Assembly: GCA_031216445.1 (NCBI GenBank)
Contig: CM062204.1
Coordinates: 17,396,001 to 17,460,000 of the forward strand
Direction of reading: 5' to 3'
Source of the DNA: Lateolabrax maculatus
Taxonomy: Eukaryota > Chordata > Actinopteri > Acropomatiformes > Lateolabracidae
DNA length: 64,000 nucleotides
The position numbers were made by a program, and so were the translations under genes. The notes under the pieces were generated by a model. It saw nothing but the letters and a program-made list of their open reading frames with translations, was not told where the DNA came from and made no database searches. How positions within the stretch are numbered: the first letter of the stretch is position 1; each line of letters opens with the position of its first letter. Shown here piece by piece: positions 24,401 to 36,973 of the stretch.

Positions 24401-25201
24401 CTTTACAGCCAACCAACACTGACTGCCAAACATCACTGAATGGTGCTGTCTCCTCCAACAAAGTCTACCTCGTAAAAATAGAGGTGGAGATTTGAAAGTT
24501 AGGGTAAGTACAGTAGTATTTAAAGTTTGGTTATACCAAACTGACACTTTATAGGTTCCTTTATCAAATAAAAATAAAAATCCCACATTTAATATCTAAT
24601 TTAACAGAAATGTAAACAAGATAATTGAAATGAATGCAACTCAAATTACTTTCCTCACTGAGTGTACATGGTAGTCGACTGTAAGAGATTATAGTCAAGT
24701 GTCAATAAACTCAAACGTCCATTCATCTTAGAGAGAAAAACAAAAAGCTGTTTCAACTTGTCAATGTCACCTTCTGATCGATCACTGTTGACAGGGGTCC
24801 TCCCTCAGGAGCTGGTTTTTCAACGGCAAACCAGATGACTGAATACATTTTGTGAAATGCAACGTTTTTCCAACTGCTTTGATACAGCACCTATAGTTCA
24901 TTGTATTGATTACAATGTGTGGAATCTTGTTGAATATTTATATTGCCTCCGGGAGGTAGCTTTTCTATATTATATTTCAACATTAAAGGCTGTGAATGTA
25001 CAGCTAAAAGGGGGTGTGAATATATCATTTCAAGGCTTGACCTATCAGCTTTGGTCACTTTTCATCCATCAGTTCTTCTTCCTCGCTATCCCTGTTATGG
25101 CTCCTCTCCAGAATAATTCACACACACAGTTTGTCCCGATGGGAGACAAAATAGTTGCACATTTTATTTTTCACAGATACCCCATCCAGTATCTTCATCA
25201 A
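18481..25201. other. Gene-free DNA with possible conserved-element candidates
   Basis: No coding exon found in 6.7 kb. Two stretches look unlike their surroundings, being less AT-rich and packed with homeodomain-type TAAT/ATTA cores: 21600-21850 (tgatcaataatgtaattc, gagtaattacctcctcca) and 23030-23170 (ggacttcaattagctctc, ccattaagtgtg, ggttaatggg). They could be enhancers of mgat5b or of a more distant gene. That is inference only. Confidence 0.35.
21866..21915. repeat. (G)10 run followed by (CA)n microsatellite
   Basis: Ten G residues (21866-21875) are followed by an interrupted CA array to 21915. Confidence 0.9.
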
Positions 25202-25559
25202 TGTCACAGTTGGTAAGTAGGGAACACAGGGGTAAGACCCAAATGCAGACAGAGGCATGTTGCAGTATGGTATAACAGTGTTTTTTAATGAAAAGTTTGC
25301 TTACAATCAAGTGCAGGCAAAAACTGAACTGAGACAAACAGACAAAGAACAAAGGATCTGAGTGGGTATACTGTAAGTAGTGAAAGTGATGAGGGAAGTG
25401 AAGACAGATGAGGCTAGTAAAAAACAGGTGAAGACAATAACAAAGACAGGAAAACACAGGAAGTAAAGTAACATAAATGAGAGGAGAGGAGTCTTCTACA
25501 AAATAAAACAGGAAACAATTAATAAATAACAAGACTACTCAAATAAAACAGAACTGTGA
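25202..25559 (-). mobile_element. Degenerate LTR-like repeat, minus orientation
   Basis: It begins tgtcacag and ends ctgtga, a short inverted repeat like that of the LTR at 10439. It carries the gggtaagacccaaatgcaga motif, the counterpart of ggacccaatcgcagacac in that LTR. Its length (358 bp) is also similar. No clean 5-bp target duplication is visible, consistent with greater age. Confidence 0.6.
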
Positions 25560-27637
25560 GCCATAGTAAATAAAGAAACATGAGAACTTTAAAGTCCTTT
25601 GAATGTTTATGTAGTCTATTCTGAAACACTAAATACAAGGAGGGAGGAGAGGTAGATCATGATAGTCACAGTATCATTTGCTATTTTATTGTAAGTGTGA
25701 TGCTCGTACAAAATTAAAAAAACAGTTTTAACACTTTTTTTCACACGACCTGTGTTTTTCCAAGCTACTTCACAGAGCTGTTGGACTTTGAGCGTCATAA
25801 ATACTAAGTGTGCTATGTGCTACTAAAACAAAATAGACTTGGCTTCACTTCAGAGCATTCCTGCTTTCTGATCCTGTCTCCCTCTGGTCTCACATATAAA
25901 CCTAAATCCTGTCAACTGACTGCTGCGCACAGCCCTGCAAAGACAGAACGTGAAATGATACTTGACTACCATTTTCATTTTAGCACAATGGCCTCTTTAC
26001 GGTAATGAGTCCAGCTCTCTCCTGCTGTGTCAGTTACAAAGTCAAACTGTATAATACAGAGACACCCTCTAACTCTTTAAATAATAAAGTCTATATTAAC
26101 AGACGAACAATAATCAACTGTTGATTCAGTTTGAGTCTGGGATCACCTGACGTTCACAGGCCTGAGATCAAGGAGTCTTGCAGGTTGTTGTTGGAGGCCA
26201 TCTCCAGCATGGGATCAGAGATTAGAGCAGTGGCTCCTACTGGACCTTTATCCTTCCTGTTAGTTTCCCAGGTGTCAGAGAACAGAAGCTGGACGGCTGT
26301 TTTGTTTCTGTTCTGTCAATTAAAGCAGACGTTAAGTATCCTGTTGTTGTGGAGAGGATAGTCACTGTGGCAGACTGTGGGTGTCATCATCAATCACAGT
26401 TCATATTGCTAAGTATTGGCATTGACGCCTCACATGAATACGATAAACGATGCAAACAGAGGCGTGAAATGAACAACAAGGATGGATTGGCACGGCCTCT
26501 GTCAATGTGGCCAGCAGGGCCACAGTTAGTTGTGCTGCCATTGATTCTACTATGTAATCCTTTATCCTTCTTTTTTTTTTGTTATATATAACATCCTCTA
26601 TTTTATTTTTAAGTAGCTCTTAGGTTTTAAATTTCAATTTTGTTTTGGTCATTTTTTTTTGTGTGTGTAATTTTATTCCACTTTATTGCAATTTTATTTT
26701 GCCCGTGTTAGCAATCTAGCTCTAAGGTAATATTGGTACGCATATCTAGATTGTAATGGTGATCATTTAGCTCAAAGCATCACTGTGCCTACATGCAGCC
26801 TCACAGCGCCACTAGCATGGCTTTTGACTCTTGGCTTTAGTGTTGTTGTAAGACATAATAAAAGTTTGCAACTTGTACTGTGCACCAATAAATCATTATT
26901 TTGATGTTAATTTGTTCCAAGACAGAGACAGCTAACTTCAAGCAGGGTCAGCAAATGTTCATGCTGTGCACAGATTAACTTAACATCAAGATGAAAAGAA
27001 TATTTTTAGTGTCTGTGATCTTACTCTTAAAAAGAAGTACTGTAGCAGGTGCAACAGCAGTGTAACTCAAAGCCCAATTTGCGACAACATGCATTGTACT
27101 TTGGTGATGTAGCACATTCTGCTTATGAGGCTTATGGATGCTTAACAATCCAGTGTACAGGATAGCGCCGCCTAATAGTTTAAATGTGTTCAGTAAAACT
27201 AAATTCTTAAAATGCATTGTCTTTTTCACTCTATATTTAAACTAAACTAAACTATAATTAACTGTTTTTTTATTAATATTTTCGTTTAATATTTTAGAAT
27301 TTGTGTTCACTTTTAGTTATGATTCAAAGTGTCACTTTATTTTTGCTTCACTCTACAGCCACGTTTTTGTCATTTTTAGTTTAATTTTAGGATCATCAAA
27401 TATTGGTACTATGTTGCTGTTCTGAGGATAAACAGAGCAAAGCTCTCTCCACTCCACTACACACCTGAACTAAGTTGCTCACAGCATTACAAAGTGATTG
27501 TGGCCCTCCGTACACATCTACTATCTAGATTTATGAGTCTTGTTTCAGCTGGAAAAGAATGAGAATGAAATTGGACACATTTATACAGTGTTGTATAAAC
27601 AATGGAGTGAAAAACAATGAACAACTACATTGAACAT
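25560..27637. other. Gene-free AT-rich DNA
   Basis: No exon, RNA gene or assignable repeat. The stretch 27220-27400 is rich in tttagttta-like words and may be an old repeat. Confidence 0.4.
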
Positions 27638-27703
27638 CTCTCTCTGTCTGTCTCTCTCTCACACACACACACACTCACACACACTCTCACACACACACAC
27701 ACA
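27638..27703. repeat. Compound (TC)n-(AC)n microsatellite
   Basis: A TC/TG run to 27660 is joined directly to an AC array with two TC interruptions. Confidence 0.95.
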
Positions 27704-29595
27704 GGCTTTGTTCTCTAGTTTTAGTGAAGAATTGCTGTTGCTGCTTATTGCCGCCCAGAATTGCCAGCTTGCGTGTGAGATGACGCCAGCAGCTGAGACC
27801 TCCCCACTAGTGATTCATTGCTTTAATCACTCTGGCTCTCCAACCTCTTACCAACCATGGCAGGGTTTGACACATCACTGCCTTCTCAGAGCACTCGCAC
27901 CATTTGTCCTATTTAGGACACTGTCTCTACTCTCTTGTAGACAATTAGATACTGGAGGTACAGTGTTGCGTGGAGCTGGTAAAATACAGCACAGCCAGCA
28001 CGGGTTGAATTGCTTGAAAACTGGTACATAGTCATCCCCAGTTCAACTGAGATGATGGTAGTTTTCTTGACCCCATCACTGGAAGAATATTCATCCTAGC
28101 TATTGATGCACATTTTATTTGATTTTATCTAAAAATAGACCAGTTTGTCTGGTTATCCAGCTTTCAATTCCTCCCCTCTTGCTCTGCCTCCACCTCACTC
28201 TCAGTGGTCATAACATTATATCCAGAACTCAACAGCAACCTTTATAAACCTCTATTGATTTTCAGGTGTGTCTTTTTATTGCTACATAAGGTGGAAAGTG
28301 GATAAGATTAAGCACTCCTCTTTTCTTTATTTGTCACCTAAAGGCACAGACCTCAGTGGCTACAATGGTAGATACACCAGTGGATGGACACGTACCATCA
28401 TATGCCAAATATCTTGCTGCTTTGCTGTGAGGGAACTGGGGAGATTGCAGCAGAAGAGCAAAACCCTCTTTTGTCTTCCTTGCTGTGAGATTTTGAGTTG
28501 TAGTTGTATGTCGAAACTAGGATGTTGTCTAACTACAGCAGCTACTGTGCCACTATTTCATGAAACCTGTGAGAAACTGATGGGAGAGAAACCTCACATA
28601 TGGCAGTGATTCACTCTCAGAGTACACGAGGACACCGACTTGTACTGTATGTGGCAAGTAGGGTGGCTGTTGGCTGAGAAAGTCATCCTGGGACTCAACT
28701 CTCACACAGAGATAAGAGGTTCATCTGAAGTCAGCTCCAAATGGATGTGACTGCTCATTCACTCCCACTCCGAAGGTATCCAGTTTTCTTTCCTCGCTTC
28801 ATTTTTGCCAGAATTTCCACGACTGTCCTATCTTGCACTCTATTCCCCAACAAAAGCAGGGCAGCAAATTACACACAGATGGGATGAATGATCATAGCGA
28901 GCCTGTGTGAAACTGCTGAGATGTCGCCCCAGAGGAGGAGAGAACAGCAGCAAGTAGGGCATGCAGTGGAGAGGTTTCAGGGTTTACACGCTGTGGGACG
29001 TTGATGTTTCACTCTCTGTGTGAGAGAGACATTCAGTCAGACGGGCTTGAAAGAAGCTGGAGCTCATTCCTCGTGTTGATTCTTTACTCATCAGGCTTTA
29101 CAAACAGGAATTTAAACTTTTAACCATTTTGGCATAACAATACTAATGAAAAATGGCATTACACACATTTCCTGTGCGGTGGGTTTTTGTTTTGTGGGAT
29201 TCCAATTAACCGTCTTTGAAACAATACATGGACAGCTGAACATACATCCATATGTGATTGTTTAGCATCTCCTTCTAAATCTGAGGGCATCAAATATGTT
29301 CTGCACACTTAAACATGTTTTCTGAGCTGTAAACTGAATTATATGACTGTAATGTGATGAAGCACATCAATGTTGGTGTTAATATTGGAGTTCATTTTTT
29401 GCCAAATATATAAAAAATCAGCAATTCATGGGTTGAAAATGGCTCAACACGCCATCAACTGCTGAAAAAAAGAGGTGGGAGGATACTTAAGGCCGACGAA
29501 CAGTACCATTAACAGCATGGTTACACACCGGAGATCCTCTCATAGCAGAGCTGCTAACAGCTGGTTCACTCTGACTACTAGCTCCGTACTCCTGT
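27704..29595. other. Gene-free DNA
   Basis: No supportable exon or RNA gene. The longest open frames (28268-28609 and a continuation of the microsatellite frame to 28031) show no family motif. Confidence 0.45.
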
Positions 29596-29820
29596 TCAAC
29601 ACGGAGTGGTGGTCAGTGGCCCCCTTGCTTTGTGCATAGGGGACTCTTCTTGTTGAAAGAGAAAAGCATCTTCCTCAAACTTTTGCCTTAAAGTTTGAAG
29701 CATACTATTGTCTAAAATATAATTGTACGCTGTAAGATTTCCCTTAAAAAAATAAAAGGGTTTAGCCCAAACAATGAAAAAAACGCAGATCCCCAAAGGT
29801 ACTATATAATGTAGTATCAA
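29596..29820 (-). pseudogene. Tc1-like transposase remnant
   Basis: The minus-strand frame of 74 codons matches the second half of a Tc1/mariner-type (Tc1-like) DDE transposase. It shows KGNLTAYNYILDNSML, then LRQKFEEDAFLFQ, then QEESPMHKAR, equivalent to the family's KGNL-A--Y-DILD, the FLFQHDNAPVHKAR box and their spacing. Such an enzyme cuts and pastes its own element at TA sites. Here the catalytic aspartate of the HDN box is glutamate (about residue 58). Homology stops right after KAR, and the first catalytic D, the DPNPIEHLW region and the DNA-binding domain are not visible. No flanking inverted repeats were found. A dead, heavily truncated copy. Confidence 0.7.
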
Positions 29821-29929
29821 GCATTTTGTGCATGATTACCTGAGTTACCTAATTTTATTTAGAGGATATTTACTCCTGCCCACTGTCTGAGAGCAGAAAG
29901 AAGAGCAGAAGGGAGAGGCTGTCCTGCCT

Positions 29930-29934
<5 letters not shown>

Positions 29935-29985
<51 letters not shown>

Positions 29986-30021
29986 TGTGTGTGTGAGTGT
30001 GTGTGTGTTGTGTGTGTGTGT
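29935..30021. repeat. (GT)n microsatellite, long
   Basis: About 87 bp, pure for over 40 bp and then interrupted. First of three GT arrays within 1.2 kb. Confidence 0.97.
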
Positions 30022-30410
30022 TTAACTTCAGAATCTAATTCTAACTTTTTGTGTACCACCAGTAGTTTCTTCTGCCAGGACATAATGTCTGTGCCGTGGC
30101 TTGGCCAGTGTGCTCTCCGCCACAGAGTTACTTTTTGGATCACAATGCGGGGATCTGCCCCTTCTGTCTCTGGGAAGATGCTTTTGGGAACTTGTCAACT
30201 CTGTATATTCCATCCTTGCCCTGCTGTCACAGAATGGGATTGTAAGTCTGTCAGTCACAGTGTCAGTATTAGGGCCCCTGCAGGCCTTTCCCCTTTGGCA
30301 TTCCTTAGTGATGCCACACTCAGATGACTGCTTCTTTCAGTCTGAGGGCTGCCTCAGACTGAGACTGTCAAAACAGTCTGTTTGCCAAAAGTGCTTGTCT
30401 GAAGAAACAA

Positions 30411-30411
<1 letters not shown>

Positions 30412-30451
<40 letters not shown>

Positions 30452-30457
30452 TGTGTA
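30412..30457. repeat. (GT)n microsatellite
   Basis: Almost pure GT, one TT interruption near the right end. Confidence 0.97.
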
Positions 30458-31000
30458 CTTCAAATCCAGTGACAATAAACTACCAATATTGTTACTTCTT
30501 GCTTAGCCCATATTTCCAGATGTTTGTGAACACATTGATCAAACAAACTCCCAACACCTGCTCCATAAACAGCTGTGAGAGTATTATTGATTGTCTCATC
30601 TGAGGAAATCAAATAAGCGTATTTCCTAAAAACTTTGAACTATTTCTTTAATGTTATATCAGAGATGTCATTAATGAGTTTTAACTGATCATAGCAAATA
30701 TCCTCTGGAGTCTGAAGTATGATGAAATCAAGTTAGGTGTTCAAAATATGCACTTTCTCATGATATTCGCACTTTCCCATGAAGCTGAACATATGATTTA
30801 ATCTTGTAATAATACATTGTTTTCAATATAAGGGTTTGTTTTCAGAAAATGATGGAGCCACTTGGTCTATTTTGAGAGCGATTTCTGTGCTACTATTTCC
30901 AAATCCCACACAGACTTACGGTGTAGCTGTCAGTTACACACTGTTGAGATGCCAAGGGTCGAGCTCCTGCACAAAAGACAGCACCATGATGTTGTATTAC

Positions 31001-31071
31001 TGTGTGTGTGTGTGTGCGTGTGTGTGTTGGTGTGTATGTGTGTGTGTCTGTGTGTGCGTGTGCGTGTGTGT
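31001..31071. repeat. (GT)n microsatellite, interrupted
   Basis: GT array with GC, GG, AT and CT interruptions, suggesting it is older than its two neighbours. Confidence 0.95.
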
Positions 31072-34000
31072 CAAGCCACTCAGGAGAAGGAAGTCAATCT
31101 CCAATGTAATGAAAATGCAAATAGTCTCTCTCGTGTCAACCTGCGGTGTCAATCAGCATCACAGTACTCCATCGCCTTTCAACCTCTCACAAAACGGCCC
31201 ACAATCACCCCGGACGTGACAGGGACAAATCACTCCACCAAGCCATTTCCCTCATTCATTACAGTTAAATCAATCTCCCATATTGTTATGTTCTCTCCTC
31301 AAGTCTATTCTCTTTTCTTCCATCGATTTCTGTCACTCCTCCATTTGTCTGAACTGTTTTGTCTTTATCCCTCCTTTCAACAGTTTCCCACCATTCCATC
31401 CAGAGGGAGGTTTTGTAATTGGTACTAAAAAAAAAAGTTGGTGGAATGAAAAACGATAAAGCGAACAGGTAGTTGGAGGTGAATGGGATGATTAATGATT
31501 AGTAATTAACTCCAGGCTCTAGTTCAGGGTTAATGGATTGTTTTTTGTTTGTTTTCTGTGACCGACTCCAGACTCCCAATTAGCTAGTCTTTGTTTGAGA
31601 GACGAGGGAGGTCGGGATGGAAGGAGTACGTTCGAGACAAAAACTGAGTGGGTCTAAATTAACAATAAACAATTTCTTTGCTATTTTTTTTTTTTTTTTT
31701 TTTTTAGATCAATCTTAGCAGGGATGTAACCTGTGTTCGTCAAGAGTAGTTTTCAAATGTAATTGAACAGTAGCACAAGAGTGCTGAAATTTTAAGGATA
31801 TGAGTCGTAGACCAGAAGAAAGACTTTTAGCAAGAGTAGAAAGACAGACAGACGGAGTGACTGACTGAAAAATATGACAAGCATTCTTATATTTCAAGAG
31901 TATGAAAATAAAAACTCAAGGATTAAAAAACCCAGCAGTGAGGTGATATTCTAGCCACTAAAACTACAGAGAGCTGTCACAATGATAAAGTATATGCTAA
32001 TGGTGATTATTAATATGAAGTGCTTACCAGTGCAGGTAGTGCAAATGTAAGGTGATTAAAAAGTAAAAACAGGCAAGAACAATGAATTCTCTGAACAATG
32101 TAAAACACAAATTGAAGATAAATATAGCCTACAAACAAATACAAATGTAAATTGTGCATAAGGCAGACATAGCCTGTGATTGACAGTCCAGCAGCAAATA
32201 GTTTTTCTTCTTGCAATAAATAACAGCAGTATTAACAATTCCAACACAGTACTGTGTCTGCTCGACTGTTTCAGCAACAGGTGAGAACTCACTCATGCAG
32301 CCAAAATGCTAAATGCTGTTTGTGTGCTGTTTGTCACTGGGCAGGTAGCGTACACTGGCATTTTTTAGAGCCTATTCACTGAAAATAGCAGCCTGCTAGA
32401 GCTGAAAAGGGTTAGAAGGAACTAAAAGTTGGGAACAAGAGGTAAACTTGTGGGCCAGAAAAACTATGAGTTTAAAAATTCTATAGCCTCCGTAGAGCTG
32501 ATGGGAACTGCAGAGCTGGGTGATAATTATCTGTGGGTTTATCAGCACAAGCAGCCCCTTTCACATACAACGTGTCATGTAATACACTGTTAAAATATAT
32601 AAAACAATATTGATTATCTGCTTTAAGCATGCATGGTTACAGTTAAAGGATCAAAGATTCATATTTTTCCAAGTCTATATTAATACAAAACTCACATGCC
32701 ATATAAACTGAAAGTATAGATTGAGATTCCTCCTGTCCATATTGACTGTAAAAGCAATACCTAGTGCAAAACATCAGTATATAACATATTGTAAATATAC
32801 TGTAAATATAAAGTAAATTGTTGAGGGCAGAAACCTGCTGTTGCATTGCTTTGTGTGGGCTGATTCTTCCCGGCATGTTGCTCCTTTGGCTTTACAGGCT
32901 TTTGGCTTGCAGTTGATGATGTTAGTAATGTCACAGCAGGATTTGGCCTTTGACTGTTGATGAAAACACCTGTTATAACATCATGTATCGGGCCAGAGGT
33001 GCAATAGAGAAGAAGAAATATGAAGCCTTATTTTTCTTTCATGTGATTCAGCAGATTTACTCCTTACACTGTTCAGATACGGGGACATGCCCATGTATTT
33101 GCATAAATTGTTTGTTAAGGTCCTTTAATGCCTTCTCTTGATGTATCTTTCCATCTGGGTGTTGAACACATGATTTTTGCCCTATCTTAAGAACTGCAGC
33201 AGTAACGTTGTATTCCTTTTTTGCAGTTTCTCCTCGCTGCCAGAGAAAATTTAATTAGATTGGCTGCCATGGGTGCGTGACACTGATATGCTATTTGTCT
33301 ACGTGATCAGAGTTTGGAGTTTGATCCCAGTCTGTTGTCCTCATCTCAACTCCTCTTGTGACAGCAACTTACCTTTATAACGACCTGTATAAATCCCTCA
33401 ATTAGAATCAAATTTTGTTCAGCTGACTCTTCCTACACTTTGTTCCACCGAGATGCATTTAGAAAAGGGGAAGTGGCTTTGACTCTTGCTAGCTCCAGAA
33501 AGAGAAAATCAATTTATGCTGCTGTCCGGATAAACTGCTTCTCCATCGGCTCACAAAACAGGATCATCAGCCTGATACAGATGCATAATGTCTGTTACAC
33601 CACCATTTACAGATAGTCAATGTGAAGTAAAAGATGCTTTTAAGATACATATTCAATTAGTGGGACCATTTTGTAATTCAAATTTGACCAGCATGACAAA
33701 AATCCTGCAGTGTAATTTATCATCATATACTAGTAGGATTTTTGTATAGATAAAAACAGTATAACAGAGTACTGATCATATGTACTGTAATGTTCATCAT
33801 TTGGCCTTAACACAGGAGGATACTCATCAGCCTTGGTTGTATCAGTGCTTATCAGAATTATCTGAATTACAAAAGTCAAATTAATACTTACCTCATTTAA
33901 CATAGAGCTTTGAAACAGAAGAAAACATTCAGATTTGTATGCAGGAAGCATTTAATTTAATCAATTGCTATACAAACTAAAAGCATATATTTGCAATGAG

Positions 34001-35313
34001 GCTAGTAGACCAATTGATATTAGTTGTGGCAACTTTATCTTACATAAGACTATTATCCATTATCAAATTGTTATGATTTTGTTTCTCAGCCAATTACGAT
34101 CTGTCATTAGCTGCTTCTCAGATTTGTGTTGCTCTCCCTATCCAGATAATCCTGTGAGCTGTGTACTGACATTTGGGAGGAAAAGGTATTCCTTAACCGT
34201 CGCACACATCACACGATTATGTTCTCCAGCTGTGTAGTTGTGAACTATCAGTGTATGTGTACATGTACATGTATGTAAACAAACAAAAAAGCCTGCATGG
34301 ACCAATTGTTTTGGAAAATCATGCAACTCAATCAACTTTAAATATTGGCACCTTCTAAAGAAGAAATATTATGGTGATGCACACAGTCCATGCGATGTGA
34401 CAGTGGCAAAGTAAGCTCTGCTGAGATCGCATGCCCTTTCTTTCAGCCATAATATGCTATGACACCATGGGCTGCGCTGGTATTTAAAGATTTTAAATAG
34501 CATTCATTTTTAAGTGAAAGAATGAACTTGTTATTTTCAAAGTCATTATTCCCCCTTGGTAGGAGAGTTTGTTGCGGAAGAAATCTGATAACAACTTGGG
34601 AAAGATAAAAGAAGTTCTTATGAAACAAATGTCCCTGTATGCTCTCCTCCCTTCGTCCCTGTCTGTTGATAGATGGATAGTGCTCCCCTTCTAGTTTAGT
34701 CATCCATCCTCCAAGAAAATGTGTGAAGCATACCATATGTAAGAAATGTTGTCTCTTGATCTTTATTTCTCTTGCTTTGTGTATCTGAGTGAGTGTTTGT
34801 CATTGTGTTAGGGTCCTTGCAGACCCTCTTTGTGTTCTGCAGTATTGTTGTATTTGTTTTGTTTATGCTGTATGATGTTGTGCAGCATTTTGAATATGTT
34901 GGATCGCTTTGTGTGTTAATTGCTTGTTTATTAATTTAATTCAAATTATATTTTTGAATGGTTAAATTCAGTCTTTAACTTTTCCAAATGCTAAAAAAGT
35001 GCTTTTGCACGATAGATACCGCTAGTGGTCATTTGGAAAACACTGTCCTACAGACACAGCAGAGAGGAACTGTGTTGATACTACAATGTGACCGTTCATG
35101 GGTCCAGACCATATTGTATGGTCAGAGAGGTCATATATGTTGTTTTGGATTCCTCCTGAAAGAGAGTATTGACGGGTCTTTGGCTGCTAAAATATTTTGA
35201 ACACATTTACCAACATGCCATATTGATAATCTGACAGATCACTAAACAAATCCATAAACAACTGATTAGTTTAGTGACAATCATTTGGCAAGGTGTATAG
35301 TCCTACAGGAAAC
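31072..35313. other. Gene-free DNA
   Basis: No coding exon supported. It contains a T run (31684-31705). A TAAT-rich patch at 31489-31515 (gattaatgattagtaattaa) might be regulatory. Confidence 0.4.
31684..31705. repeat. (T)n homopolymer run
   Basis: About 22 T residues. It could be the poly(A) tail of a minus-strand retroelement, but no element body is recognisable next to it. Confidence 0.9.
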
Positions 35314-35366
35314 AGTGGGTACAGTGCCAGTTTTAGGGTACATCTGAAACTGGCATTGTTCCCACT
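35314..35366. other. Compact inverted repeat (hairpin)
   Basis: gtgggtacagtgccagttt (35315-35333) pairs with aaactggcattgttcccac (35347-35365), giving a 19-bp stem with one mismatch, one G-T pair and a 13-nt loop; an outer A-T pair makes it 20 bp. It is short for a typical miRNA precursor. A tiny foldback transposon is an equal possibility. Confidence 0.55.
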
Positions 35367-35656
35367 ACTATCTGCTACTGTCAAGCTACAATATGCAAAG
35401 TCTGTAAAATACAAATATATATAAATAGGATAAATTACACATTGTGGTTCTGAATTAATTCCCTAGCCTGAAAGTGGCTTTATAATCATCAGTACATTTT
35501 AGGGTATGTATCATTGCTGGGGCCACCAATGAGCCGGGTGGGAAGGTCATATATAAACGTCAACAACAAAGCTATAAAACAAAACCAAATGCACAGCTCA
35601 AAAAAAGTGATAATAAACATACTGAACATTAGGCCTGCCTTTTGTTTTTATTACAG

Positions 35657-35733
35657 ATCGCCTGCCTGTTCTGTGCCTGTGGTTGCTTTACAGATGCTGG
35701 TTAGCTCAGCCTCGGGCTGGATGTTGTTTCAAG
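35657..35733 (+). other. Exon-like segment with consensus splice borders, no known product
   Basis: cttttgtttttattacag is followed by 77 bp and the donor-like gtaaac. One frame is open across it but has no recognisable motif. It lies 2 kb upstream of the mgat5b CpG region on the same strand, so an alternative untranslated first-region exon is conceivable. It may equally be chance. Confidence 0.15.
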
Positions 35734-36973
35734 GTAAACAGCTCGTTAAGAATAATGGCAAGTGCTGTGGCGGACTGGACTAGCAAAAATGGCATATTAT
35801 AGCTGTTACAAGGCCTGCGAAACGTTCTCCACTCTAGAATTGGACTTCATACCTCTTTGGTTCTTCAACTGAAATAATACCATTCACTGCTGCAGTGGTC
35901 TTTCCTACAGACAGTGTGACATTTTTCAAATGATTCATTAAAAGTGAGCCACAGATAATATTTGCTTTGTAAGATTCTGAAGCAAAGTGAAGCCTTTTGC
36001 CGTTGGGCATTCTCTGTGTCTGATAGAATGCTTTTTTAAACTTCAGTGAGCGCCTGCGTGTATGTGTGTCTGTTTATGCATCTGTGTGGACTAAAATGCA
36101 TGCTTCACACACACAAGCACACACGAAAGGTGTAAAAATCCTGTTAGCTCGGTGGATTCCCGCTGATAGAGCAGAACAATTCCCACAACCCGCAGAGAGG
36201 GACAGCCTGCGTGGGCGGTGGGCTGTCAGTCAAATCCGCATGTACCAGGGCAAGTGATGCATGAAGGGAGTTTGAGACTTCGCTGTCATCTTCAGTCTGG
36301 TCCCCTGCAGATCTCCCTCTTCTGCCTCCATTTCTGCTCCAACGCTCCGCTGGCCACAAAGACTGTATGATATGTGCCATGACTAAAACTAACTGCAAAT
36401 GAACAAATAAGATTTGAAGTCGTGGCTCGAGTCACTCCCCATTTGTTTGAGTTAATCCTATGTAGTGCCATAAGTCCTGTGTTGTGTGGTTGTGGCCACT
36501 GAGAAAAAGGAAAAAAAATTGCTTAATATATTCAGTGTTATGCTGTAGCTATAAGTAATGCACCCCTCCTTGTACATTTTTTTATACCACATTACCTCTA
36601 TCACTACCACTGCTGCTGCTGCTGCTGTAACACGGCCTGCCGCTGGGTGCCGCTGTTGCATCCCGATCACATTCGCTGTCCGTGGTGCTGAAACTGCGAT
36701 CAACTGCGATACTCAACACGGGGCCTCCCATGTTTTCCGGGCACCACCAAGTAGACACACACTTTCCTGCAGACCCTAACGTTGCAAACACGTGGCAAAC
36801 GATGTGTGAAGCTTTCAGATCACTTATTCCACTTCCAGAGACCCACTGGAGCCAAAATCAAAGACGCCCAGGTCATCAGAGGAGCCGGTGATGTAGGCAT
36901 GCTCCAACTTGGCTGCATTTCTGAGCCCCATAGAGCAATGGTCCTCTGATAGGCTGCACGGGAGAAAAGTAGG
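35734..36973. other. Upstream flank of mgat5b
   Basis: No supportable exon. It holds a (CTG)6 run (36609-36627). CpG content starts to rise from about 36620. A minus-strand frame at 36850-36950 contains AAKLEHAYITGSSDDL, and a pyrimidine-AG acceptor-like site precedes it at about 36960, but I cannot assign it. Confidence 0.35.
36609..36627. repeat. (CTG)6 trinucleotide repeat
   Basis: Six uninterrupted CTG units. Confidence 0.9.

Noticed and set aside
24075..24461. 128-codon minus-strand frame
   Set aside because: It looked protein-like at first, but has no recognisable motif, no flanking splice signals and no partner exon.
29929..30327. Cysteine-rich proteins encoded through GT arrays (also at 30415, 30836, 43767, 63718)
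   Set aside because: Val-Cys repeats are translations of dinucleotide repeats, not genes.
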